A DNA stretch of 23,019 nt from Firmicutes bacterium CAG:884 (lineage in GTDB: Bacteria; Bacillota_I; Bacilli_A; RF39; UBA660), in contig HF993317.1 in the NCBI GenBank assembly GCA_000433875.1, positions 16,328-39,346 on the forward strand. The letters are read 5' to 3'. Positions 1 through 6,989 of this stretch are shown here, one piece after another (positions within the stretch are counted from its first letter, which is position 1; the number at the start of each line of letters is the position of its first letter). The notes beneath the pieces were generated by a model, which worked only from the letters and a program-made list of their open reading frames with translations, was not told the DNA's origin and ran no database searches. Both the position numbers and the translations under genes were made by a program.

Positions 1-1425
1 AAGTGATCCGATCATACTAGAAAAAGTATTTTCAAAAGGATTTATCTTTAAAATATTATCAAGATAATACTTAAAACCACATTCATTATATTTTTGAAAT
101 GAAGTATAAGATAATTTTAATTTCTCATCTAAATGAAAATCAGTTATTTTTTTATATAAATGATTATATTCATTATAAGGAATATTATAAGTATTACATA
201 GTATACCCAAATCATCTCTAATAGTACCATACTTATTATAGTTATCTAACCCTTTAGTATATTCAATCTTATCATATAATTTACTATATGTTTTTGTTCT
301 TTCTTCTTTTATATATTCAATATCACTTATTAAACTTGAAACATAAAAGGTTTGTTTATTATCTTTTTCCTTGGAAGTTATAAATAAATTTTTAATTGAC
401 CTAATATTTTTTAAAGTCTCATTTTTCGAAATAATATTTTTTTCAAGAGTATTTTCTAAAAAATCCATCTTTATACTATCATTTATATAGTCTTCATCCT
501 TATAACTCTTAGGAATAGCCCCTTCATTAAAACCTAATAAAAATACATATTCATCATCTAAAGCTTCTAGATAATTAATAATTTCAATACCATTATCATA
601 ATATTCACCTTTTAAACCATTACTCCTTAAAGCCTCAATTATTAAATCTTTATTATAGTTAGACCATATATATTTATTACAGATACCAATTATTTTATTA
701 ACAATCTTTAAATCATAATTATTCTTTAAATATTCTATAGTCTCTTCTATATTATCTAAATGATTAACAAAATAATTACCCGGTATAGTAGAAATTAAAG
801 GTTTTATCGTTTTAAAATTAACATTCAAATTCAAAAAACCAAATACTCTTCTTATTGCCTTTTCATAATCCGAAGAAACATTATAAAGTTTAATTTTATC
901 AATATTAATTCCTGATTCAATAAGTTCACATATTTTATTACCAACATATTTAACTTCATCTTCCAAATATCTAAAAACATAAACTTTATGATCATAACTA
1001 TTACATCTTAAATCAATCTCTTGATAATTTAAATCACCAAATACCCTTTTTTCATATTTCGATAAATTATGATTAATAACAACAATTCTTTTATTTTGAA
1101 CATATTCCTTAAATAAATTATCAAATATTAACTTATCATAAACATATTTTTTAATTTCTAATAATTTTTTTAATTTAAAACTATCATAATCATTACAATC
1201 AACATAATAAATATTGTCCAAATACATCTTTGCAAGTGAATAATTTACATTTTCTCTTTGCATTACTAAAAAAATAGCTTCATCATTATAATCAAATGTC
1301 ATTTTTTTTAAAAATTCATTCATACTCATTATCTTGACATTCAAAAGAATATTTTGACTAAGTATCTTTTTTTTCATTGTATTTGAACAAATAACAATCG
1401 AATTATCAAGAACTTTATAATCCAT
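1..1425 (-). CDS. AddB/RexB-like PD-(D/E)XK nuclease subunit (partial, N-terminal 475 residues)
   Basis: The minus strand is open from an ATG at 1425 to the window edge, so the C-terminus is missing. A strong RBS (AGGTGGGTG) precedes the ATG. Two family signatures are readable: a helicase-like segment YVFLLGFNEGAIPKSYKDED near residue 300, and LSYTSFQKYNECGFKYYL near residue 445, which resembles the start of the AddB/RexB nuclease domain with its first cysteine. By family knowledge such proteins pair with AddA in processing double-strand breaks for recombination. The N-terminus shows no Walker A motif, which fits RexB-type rather than classical AddB subunits. The catalytic D-E-K residues and the remaining iron-sulfur cysteines would lie outside the window. 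It starts 4 nt after the stop of the 44-residue ORF, suggesting one transcript. An addA gene is expected further left but cannot be seen. Confidence 0.72.
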   Translation of the reverse strand, partial: MDYKVLDNSIVICSNTMKKKILSQNILLNVKIMSMNEFLKKMTFDYNDEAIFLVMQRENVNYSLAKMYLDNIYYVDCNDYDSFKLKKLLEIKKYVYDKLIFDNLFKEYVQNKRIVVINHNLSKYEKRVFGDLNYQEIDLRCNSYDHKVYVFRYLEDEVKYVGNKICELIESGINIDKIKLYNVSSDYEKAIRRVFGFLNLNVNFKTIKPLISTIPGNYFVNHLDNIEETIEYLKNNYDLKIVNKIIGICNKYIWSNYNKDLIIEALRSNGLKGEYYDNGIEIINYLEALDDEYVFLLGFNEGAIPKSYKDEDYINDSIKMDFLENTLEKNIISKNETLKNIRSIKNLFITSKEKDNKQTFYVSSLISDIEYIKEERTKTYSKLYDKIEYTKGLDNYNKYGTIRDDLGILCNTYNIPYNEYNHLYKKITDFHLDEKLKLSYTSFQKYNECGFKYYLDNILKINPFENTFSSMIGSL

Positions 1426-1429
1426 AAAA

Positions 1430-1564
1430 TCACCCACCTATGTTTTCTATTTTTAAATTATTTCGTCTAGTTTGTTCAATCTTAATACCCTTATAAAGAA
1501 TCACAAAAACTGCTAAAAAAGTAATTATCATCATTATAAAAAGCATACTCATTTCTTTCTTCAT
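1430..1564 (-). CDS. Small single-pass membrane protein, 44 aa
   Basis: This short ORF reads MKKEMSMLFIMMIITFLAVF and ends KIENIGG. One hydrophobic segment (about residues 7-24) is followed by a basic tail with RR near 33-34, suggesting an N-out/C-in or cytoplasm-facing tail topology. An RBS (AGAGGATGA) lies 6-7 nt before the ATG. Its TGA stop is 4 nt from the ATG of the AddB-like gene, and that gene's RBS lies inside the last codons here, so translation is probably coupled. It has no recognisable family. It could be a real small membrane protein or a leader ORF that couples translation to the nuclease gene; the RBS and TM pattern favour real translation. Confidence 0.55.
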   Translation of the reverse strand: MKKEMSMLFIMMIITFLAVFVILYKGIKIEQTRRNNLKIENIGG

Positions 1565-1662
1565 AATAATCATCCTCTATATAATTTTAACATATAATAA
1601 ATCAAAATAAAACTCTTATTAACCAATTCTACATTATAAATTTTAAACAAAAAGTCAAATAT

Positions 1663-1689
1663 TTAGCACTCTCTATTGACAAGTGCCAA
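1663..1689. promoter_or_regulatory. CIRCE operator (HrcA binding site) before clpB
   Basis: TTAGCACTC, nine bases, then AAGTGCCAA. This matches the CIRCE consensus TTAGCACTC-N9-GAGTGCTAA, with a perfect left arm and two differences in the right arm. The clpB -35 box lies in its spacer and right arm, so bound HrcA would block RNA polymerase. HrcA control of clpB through CIRCE is known in Mollicutes. The site also lies in the short divergent gap to the leftward small ORF. Confidence 0.88.
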
Positions 1690-1703
1690 AAAATGAGTAT
1701 AAT
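1676..1703 (+). promoter_or_regulatory. clpB promoter
   Basis: TTGACA (1676-1681) and TATAAT (1698-1703) are separated by 16 nt, a near-consensus vegetative promoter. The predicted start is near 1710, only a few bases before the RBS GGGAG (1713-1717). Confidence 0.85.
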
Positions 1704-1726
1704 GTATATATAGGGAGATGAGAAAA

Positions 1727-3817
1727 ATGAATATGGAAAATAATAACGAAGACGTATTAAAAAAATATGGTCGTGATATAGTTGAAGCCGCAAAAGCCAA
1801 TAAGGTTGATCCCGTAATTGGCAGAGATGATGAAATTAGATCACTAACCAGAATATTATCAAGAAAAAGTAAAAATAACCCTGTTTTAATCGGTGAAGCC
1901 GGTGTTGGTAAAACAGCAATCGTTGAAGGATTAGCGCAAAGAATAATCAAAGGAGATGTCCCAGATAGTTTAAAAAACAAAACAATTTGGGAACTAGATA
2001 TGGGTTCACTTATAGCAGGCGCTAAATATAGAGGTGAATTCGAAGAAAGACTAAAAAATGTTCTTAACAAAGTCAAAGAAAGTGACGGAAAAATAATCCT
2101 CTTTATCGATGAAATTCATATGATAGTTGGAGCAGGAGCTGAAGGCGCCTTAGATGCTGGTAATATGTTGAAACCAATGCTAGCAAGAGGAGAAATTCAT
2201 TGTATAGGAGCAACAACATTAAACGAATATCGAAAATACATCGAAAAAGATAGTGCGCTTGAACGTCGTTTTCAAACTGTAATGGTAAAAGAACCAACCG
2301 TTCAAGATACCATAACAATACTACGTGGACTAAAATCAAGATTTGAAGTATTCCACGGCGTAAATATCAAAGATAATGCTTTAGTCGCAGCAGCCACTCT
2401 AGCAGATAGATATATAACAAACAGATTCTTGCCAGATAAAGCAATTGATTTAGTAGATGAAGCCTGTGCAACAATAAAAGTTCAAATGGAATCAGTGCCT
2501 TCTTCACTTGATAATTTAAATCGTGAAATTATGCAATTAGAAATCGAAAAAGAAGCCTTAAAAAAAGAAAAGGATGATATTTCTAAAAACAGAATAATCG
2601 AAATAGATAATAAACTATCAAGTTTAAAACAAGACGCTGACAAATTAAGAAGTGAATGGGAAAACGAAAAAAACATCAATATAAAAATAAGTACCAAAAA
2701 GAATGAAATTGAAAAAGCAACTCACGAATTAATGTTAGCTGAAAATAGCTATGACCTAGAAAAAGCAGCACGTTTAAGACACGGAACATTACCTGAATTA
2801 AATAAAGAATTGGAAGAATTAAATAAAATTAATGCAAACAATATCTTAAGTGATACCGTAACTGATGAAAGCATAGCTGAAATAATATCTAAATGGACTA
2901 AAGTACCAGTAAGTAAACTAATGAATGGTGAAAGAGAAAAACTTTTAAATCTTGAAGAAAATATGAAAAAAAGAGTTAAAGGTCAAGATGAAGCAATTCA
3001 CTTAGTAAGTGAAGCAATCAAAAGAGCAAGAGCCGGTATCAAAGATCCAAATAGACCAATTGGTTCCTTCATTTTCTTAGGTCCAACTGGTGTTGGTAAA
3101 ACTGAACTTGCAAGAACCCTAGCCTATGAATTATTTGATGATGAAAGACATATGATTAGGATTGATATGAGTGAATATATGGAAAGCTTCAATGTTTCAA
3201 GATTAGTCGGAGCACCTCCAGGATATGTTGGATATGATGAGGGTGGTCAATTAACAGAAGCCGTAAGAAGAAATCCTTATAGTATAGTTTTATTTGATGA
3301 AATCGAAAAAGCTCACAAAGATGTTTTCAATATTTTACTACAAATATTAGATGATGGCCGTATAACTGATAGCCAAGGAAGAACAGTTGATTTCAAAAAT
3401 ACAATTATCATAATGACATCTAACTTAGGAAGCGAACACATTCTCGATAATGATGGGGCATCAAAAGTATACGAAGATTTAAAGAAAACTTTTAAACCAG
3501 AATTCTTAAACAGAATTGATGAAATAATAATGTTTAAACCATTATCTAAAGATGTTGTATATAGTATTCTTGATAATATAATTAACAATATACAATTAAG
3601 ATTATCAGATAAAAGAATTAAAATCAATTTAACTGATGAATGCAAAAAACATATTGTTGATAATTCATACGATAGTGAATATGGTGCAAGACCTATCAAA
3701 AGATATGTTAGTCGTAACATCGAATCATTAATTGCAAACAATATAATTGAAGGAAATATTAAATACAATACAACCGTTACAATTGATGTTAAAGATGATA
3801 ATTATTATATAAAGTAA
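1727..3817 (+). CDS. clpB: ClpB protein disaggregase lacking the N-domain
   Basis: A Hsp100 AAA+ ATPase that, with DnaK, pulls polypeptides out of aggregates in the cytoplasm. It has 696 residues from the chosen start. D1 has Walker A GEAGVGKT (about 56-63), pore loop KYRG (about 100-103) and Walker B FIDE. A coiled-coil M-domain (about 260-390, including SEWENEKN) identifies ClpB rather than ClpC or ClpE. D2 has Walker A GPTGVGKT (452-459), pore motif GYVGYDEGGQ and FDEIEKAH. No IGF-type ClpP docking loop is evident. The usual roughly 140-residue N-domain is absent: the protein begins at VLKKYGRD, just before D1, as in mycoplasma ClpB. An ATG at 1718 is in frame but touches the RBS GGGAG, so the ATG at 1727 (9-nt spacing) is preferred. 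CIRCE/HrcA heat-shock control is likely. Confidence 0.95.
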   Translation: MNMENNNEDVLKKYGRDIVEAAKANKVDPVIGRDDEIRSLTRILSRKSKNNPVLIGEAGVGKTAIVEGLAQRIIKGDVPDSLKNKTIWELDMGSLIAGAKYRGEFEERLKNVLNKVKESDGKIILFIDEIHMIVGAGAEGALDAGNMLKPMLARGEIHCIGATTLNEYRKYIEKDSALERRFQTVMVKEPTVQDTITILRGLKSRFEVFHGVNIKDNALVAAATLADRYITNRFLPDKAIDLVDEACATIKVQMESVPSSLDNLNREIMQLEIEKEALKKEKDDISKNRIIEIDNKLSSLKQDADKLRSEWENEKNINIKISTKKNEIEKATHELMLAENSYDLEKAARLRHGTLPELNKELEELNKINANNILSDTVTDESIAEIISKWTKVPVSKLMNGEREKLLNLEENMKKRVKGQDEAIHLVSEAIKRARAGIKDPNRPIGSFIFLGPTGVGKTELARTLAYELFDDERHMIRIDMSEYMESFNVSRLVGAPPGYVGYDEGGQLTEAVRRNPYSIVLFDEIEKAHKDVFNILLQILDDGRITDSQGRTVDFKNTIIIMTSNLGSEHILDNDGASKVYEDLKKTFKPEFLNRIDEIIMFKPLSKDVVYSILDNIINNIQLRLSDKRIKINLTDECKKHIVDNSYDSEYGARPIKRYVSRNIESLIANNIIEGNIKYNTTVTIDVKDDNYYIK

Positions 3818-3841
3818 AAATACACGAAAGTGTATTTTTTT
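3818..3841 (+). terminator. clpB intrinsic terminator
   Basis: AAATACAC-GAAA-GTGTATTT is a perfect 8-bp stem with a tetraloop and a T-run, immediately after the clpB stop. Confidence 0.9.
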
Positions 3842-3877
3842 CAAAGGAAAGCATAGACATTCAAACACTTATACCTA

Positions 3878-3906
3878 TTTACAACAATTAAAAAAAAAGA
3901 TATAAT
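3878..3906 (+). promoter_or_regulatory. Promoter of the DUF3137-like gene
   Basis: TTTACA (3878-3883), a 17-nt spacer and TATAAT (3901-3906). The -10 box is only 15 nt before the ATG, so the leader is about 9 nt and begins in or next to the RBS AAGGTGA. Confidence 0.75.
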
Positions 3907-3921
3907 TATTAAGGTGATCAT

Positions 3922-4836
3922 ATGAAAAACTTTGATGAAATATATGAAAAATTGCAACTAAACCATTCAGTTGAATTAAATAATCTAAGAAATAAATGTA
4001 AGAAAAGAATAATCTTAAAAAAATACAATACTCTATTTATAATCGTTTTAACTTTTTTATTAGAAGGATTAAACTATCTATTTATATATATAGATTATAA
4101 AATAGTATTCTATATCTTAACAACTATAATATTATTAATATTTATCTATCTATTAAAACAATCACTAGAATATAAAAAAATAAAATACCCTGCAAGTGAA
4201 CAAATGAACCAAACAAAAGATGAAAACACAAAAAACTATATAGAATACTTTAAAAAAGAACTAATAAAAGATTTAATCCACAATTTAAATGAAAACATTA
4301 TATATTCAAGTACAAACGGATTAAATGAAGACATATATATACGTTTCTTCGAAGAATTAGATGAAAAAAAATACACAAAATACATATCTGAAGACTATAT
4401 GAAATTAAATGAAACCTGGATATATGATGTAAGTACCTACCGCAATGAAACAAATAATATTAAAAAAGAATACAAAATCTTTAGTGGACTTATATCAATA
4501 TCTCAAACATCAAATAAAAATAACTTTATAATAAGTTCAAAAAACTATAATATTAAAAAAATTAAAAAAATAGGAAAATATAATATATATATAAATGATA
4601 CAGAATTAAATAAAGAAATAATTGAAGCACTTAACCATTTTATTGATTATACAGGCTCAAACTTTGACCTTGTATGCAAAGATGGTTGCATCCTAATAAG
4701 AGGACATTTCAACTGTATATTTGACCCCAACATCTATTTAGGACATATGCCCAAAAAGCTACTATATACCTACTATAGAAACCTATATGAATTTATTCTA
4801 TTAGTAAATAAAGTCAATGAAAATATCAATCATTGA
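3922..4836 (+). CDS. Two-TM membrane protein, DUF3137-like
   Basis: 304 residues. A charged cytoplasmic N-terminus of about 35 residues is followed by two close hydrophobic segments (about 36-57 and 61-78), then a soluble domain of about 220 residues rich in Lys, Asn and Tyr. The segment around residues 185-290, with FSGLISI followed by a beta-rich stretch and an ISSKN/YIND pattern, resembles the DUF3137 family, whose biochemical role is unknown. The match is from memory of the pattern and is tentative. RBS AAGGTGATC is well placed. It has its own promoter and a terminator overlapping its 3' end, so it is monocistronic. It sits between two chaperone-type genes, clpB and a DnaJ-domain gene, but separate promoters give no proof of shared function. 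Confidence 0.6.
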   Translation: MKNFDEIYEKLQLNHSVELNNLRNKCKKRIILKKYNTLFIIVLTFLLEGLNYLFIYIDYKIVFYILTTIILLIFIYLLKQSLEYKKIKYPASEQMNQTKDENTKNYIEYFKKELIKDLIHNLNENIIYSSTNGLNEDIYIRFFEELDEKKYTKYISEDYMKLNETWIYDVSTYRNETNNIKKEYKIFSGLISISQTSNKNNFIISSKNYNIKKIKKIGKYNIYINDTELNKEIIEALNHFIDYTGSNFDLVCKDGCILIRGHFNCIFDPNIYLGHMPKKLLYTYYRNLYEFILLVNKVNENINH

Positions 4837-4843
4837 CTTTTTT
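4810..4843 (+). terminator. Terminator overlapping the end of the DUF3137-like gene
   Basis: AAAGTCAATGA (4810-4820), a 9-nt loop, TCATTGACTTT (4830-4840), then more T. This is a perfect 11-bp stem. The gene's TGA stop (4834-4836) lies in the 3' arm. Confidence 0.85.
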
Positions 4844-4855
4844 ATCAACCTCAAT

Positions 4856-4883
4856 TTGACTAATTTTATAAAAGTAGTAAAAT
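4856..4883 (+). promoter_or_regulatory. Promoter of the DnaJ-domain gene
   Basis: TTGACT (4856-4861), a 16-nt spacer and TAAAAT (4878-4883). The GAGGGGG RBS follows at 4899-4904. Confidence 0.75.
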
Positions 4884-4912
4884 GTATGTAGAATTATGAG
4901 GGGGCTAAAATT

Positions 4913-5809
4913 ATGAATATAACTATAGCATATAAAACTTTAGGAATTAGTACAAACGCAAGTATTGAAGAAGTTAAACAAGCATATAAAAAATTGGTAA
5001 AAAAATATCATCCAGATATTTATAACGGTTTAGACGCCGATGAAATAACAGCAAGAATAAATAATGCTTATGAAATGATAAAAAAATACCTTGCATCTAA
5101 CCTTAAAACAAATGGAACATATCAACAAACAAGAACATATACATACAGCTATAAAGAAACACCAAAATGGTATGATTCAAGTTCATATACAAAAAGTAAT
5201 GAAGAAGCGCAAGAATGGTATAATTATTCAAGTCCATATACACAAAACTATGAAGAAAAAACAAAATGGTATGACTGTTCAAGTCCATATTTGAAATATA
5301 AAGTTCCAGTCGAAGCAATAATAAAACTTAAAAAAACACAATTCCAAATAATTGATGAATACTTAAAATATGTAAGCTTTTGTAATTCATTTGGTATAAA
5401 TATAAAATTTGAAGATTGGTTAAAAGATGAATTAACAATAACTGATTTATGTAATAAAATGAATGTTGATAGAAACAATATGACATTTCTATATAACTCA
5501 AGAAATATAGAAGATGCTAAATTAAGTTTTGCAAACTGGTTAAATAAATTTTATATAAATATAGTTTCATTATATGAAAATAAATTAAATCAATCAATAA
5601 GTGAATTAGAAACAGAATACGAAAAAGATATATTACATAACAATATCCCATTTATTAGATGGTTAGATATAAAATTATATCATACAGTTGGAAAAATATA
5701 TTTTAAAACCAATATATTAGATACATTTAATGAATATTGTAAAGCAAATAACAATATGACCTTTGAAGAATGGTTAAATAATTCAAAAACATACACAAAA
5801 AAGATGTAA
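4913..5809 (+). CDS. J-domain protein with tandem WY and FxxWL repeats
   Basis: 298 residues. The N-terminal 60 residues form a J-domain, with HPD at 33-35 and flanking helices, so the protein should stimulate a DnaK-type ATPase. It is not canonical DnaJ: there is no Gly/Phe region, zinc finger or DnaJ C-terminal domain. Residues 85-130 hold three copies of a 16-17-residue unit, K/E-WY-(D/N)-x-SS-x-Y, rich in Tyr, Ser and Glu. Residues 145-298 carry four FxxWL motifs (166-170, 206-210, 247-251, 284-288) about 40 residues apart, which looks like a helical repeat. No signal peptide or TM segment is visible, so it is probably cytoplasmic. The client or partner is unknown. It has its own promoter and RBS and ends in a terminator shared with the convergent glycosyltransferase gene. 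Confidence 0.85.
   Translation: MNITIAYKTLGISTNASIEEVKQAYKKLVKKYHPDIYNGLDADEITARINNAYEMIKKYLASNLKTNGTYQQTRTYTYSYKETPKWYDSSSYTKSNEEAQEWYNYSSPYTQNYEEKTKWYDCSSPYLKYKVPVEAIIKLKKTQFQIIDEYLKYVSFCNSFGINIKFEDWLKDELTITDLCNKMNVDRNNMTFLYNSRNIEDAKLSFANWLNKFYINIVSLYENKLNQSISELETEYEKDILHNNIPFIRWLDIKLYHTVGKIYFKTNILDTFNEYCKANNNMTFEEWLNNSKTYTKKM
5165..5290 (+). repeat. Coding tandem repeat, about 48-51 bp, three units
   Basis: Units share AATGGTAT...TTCAAGT(T/C)CATAT; the TGG codons start at 5168, 5216 and 5267, giving periods of 48 and 51 bp. The units encode the KWYDSSSY / EWYNYSSPY / KWYDCSSPY repeats. The multiples of three keep the reading frame. Confidence 0.8.
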
Positions 5810-5825
5810 AAAATTACATCTTTTT
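5798..5825. terminator. Bidirectional terminator between convergent genes
   Basis: AAAAAGATGTAA (5798-5809), loop AAAA, TTACATCTTTTT (5814-5825). The perfect 12-bp stem has A/T runs on both sides. The stop codons of both convergent genes lie in its arms. Confidence 0.88.
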
Positions 5826-6989
5826 ATTTATAAACTCTTTATATAATTCATAAGCCTTATCAACCATTTGTTTCCAAGTCTTATACAAATCTAAATAAGC
5901 ATTTTTAGAAACCTTATTATATAGTTCCTTATCATTCATAACCTCAATTATCTTATCAGAATAAGCACCAACAGTATAATCAGATAAAAAACCATTAACA
6001 TTATCAGTAACTGTTGCCGCTGTTGCTGTATTTTTAAGGAAAACAGCTGGAGTACTTTGAGAAGCAGCCTCAATTTGAACTATTGAAGAAGCATCATAAA
6101 CTGATGGAAATAAGAATAAATCAGCTCTTGAATAATAGTTAGCAAGTTCTTCCCTATCAGTTACCTTACCACACATTATAGCATCATTTTCTAAACCACA
6201 CTCTTTAATCTTTTCTCTTAACTTATCCTCATCTTGACCAGCACCAACATATAACATCTTAAACTTTAATTTTGGACACTTTTCTTTAACAGCCTTTAAA
6301 CTATCAGCAATAAAGAAAATATTTTTTAAAGTATTAATTCTACCAACAAACAAAAATACTTTTTCATCCTTTTTAATATTATACTTTTTATTAATATATT
6401 CATGAGCCTTCTTAACATCACTAACAGGTTTCATTTCAGTTGCATTATTCATAACTCTTGGCATACATTTATACTTATAATCTTCATAATAAATTCTAGC
6501 AACTTCCTTATTAACAGCCCAACACTCATCACATTTATTAAACAATTTAATTAATTTATTATTTAACTTTTCCGCTAAAAACTCTGATTTAACAGCCTTT
6601 TCAAAATCCTGCTTAAACTGACTATGCATTGTAGCAATACAAGGAATATGATGACGTCTAGCATACTTTAAACCAATCTCACCCATTGTAAAAGGCGAAT
6701 GAATATGAACTATATCAAGTTTATACTTTTCAAGTTCCTTTTCAAACTTACGATCTAATTTAGGAATCGGAAGCGAATAATCTAAGAAAGGTACCTTTAA
6801 CGAATGACACCTTACAACCTTATAAGGAAAAACTGAATCATCATATTCCTTTCCTGTATATTTAGGCACAAAAACTATTACATTAGCATACTCAGAAAGT
6901 ACCCTAGCATAGTTATCAACTACCATTATTACCCCATCAGCCATCGGGAAAAAAGAATCATTAAATAATCCAATTGTCAATTTTTTCAT
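5814..6989 (-). CDS. GT4-family glycosyltransferase (probable glycolipid glucosyltransferase)
   Basis: 391 residues, GT-B fold. The N-terminal Rossmann half opens with IGLFNDSFFPMADGV and carries VHIHSPF near 95-101. The C-terminal half carries FVGRINTLKN and a D-x7-E sugar-nucleotide site (YDASSIVQIEA) in place of the usual E-x7-E. Overall it resembles the 1,2-diacylglycerol 3-glucosyltransferases of Acholeplasma and Firmicutes, which make monoglucosyl lipid for membranes or lipoteichoic anchors. Substrate specificity cannot be read from the sequence, so this is inference. It is the last gene of a three-gene unit. Its ATG overlaps the hisS TAA by one base (TAATG), with AGGAGG inside the hisS end, so translation is coupled. 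It ends in the shared convergent terminator. Confidence 0.88.
   Translation of the reverse strand: MKKLTIGLFNDSFFPMADGVIMVVDNYARVLSEYANVIVFVPKYTGKEYDDSVFPYKVVRCHSLKVPFLDYSLPIPKLDRKFEKELEKYKLDIVHIHSPFTMGEIGLKYARRHHIPCIATMHSQFKQDFEKAVKSEFLAEKLNNKLIKLFNKCDECWAVNKEVARIYYEDYKYKCMPRVMNNATEMKPVSDVKKAHEYINKKYNIKKDEKVFLFVGRINTLKNIFFIADSLKAVKEKCPKLKFKMLYVGAGQDEDKLREKIKECGLENDAIMCGKVTDREELANYYSRADLFLFPSVYDASSIVQIEAASQSTPAVFLKNTATAATVTDNVNGFLSDYTVGAYSDKIIEVMNDKELYNKVSKNAYLDLYKTWKQMVDKAYELYKEFINKKM

Noticed and set aside
1718..1726. ATG at 1718 as the clpB start.
   Set aside because: The GGGAG Shine-Dalgarno ends at 1717 and would touch this ATG; the ATG at 1727 has proper spacing.
5165..5290. CRISPR array from the regularly spaced repeats.
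   Set aside because: Units are directly adjacent, degenerate and in frame within a coding region, with no unique spacers.
5091..5478. Open frames on both strands across the WY-repeat region.
   Set aside because: They arise from the tandem repeat keeping alternative frames open; the J-domain frame has the promoter, RBS and motifs.
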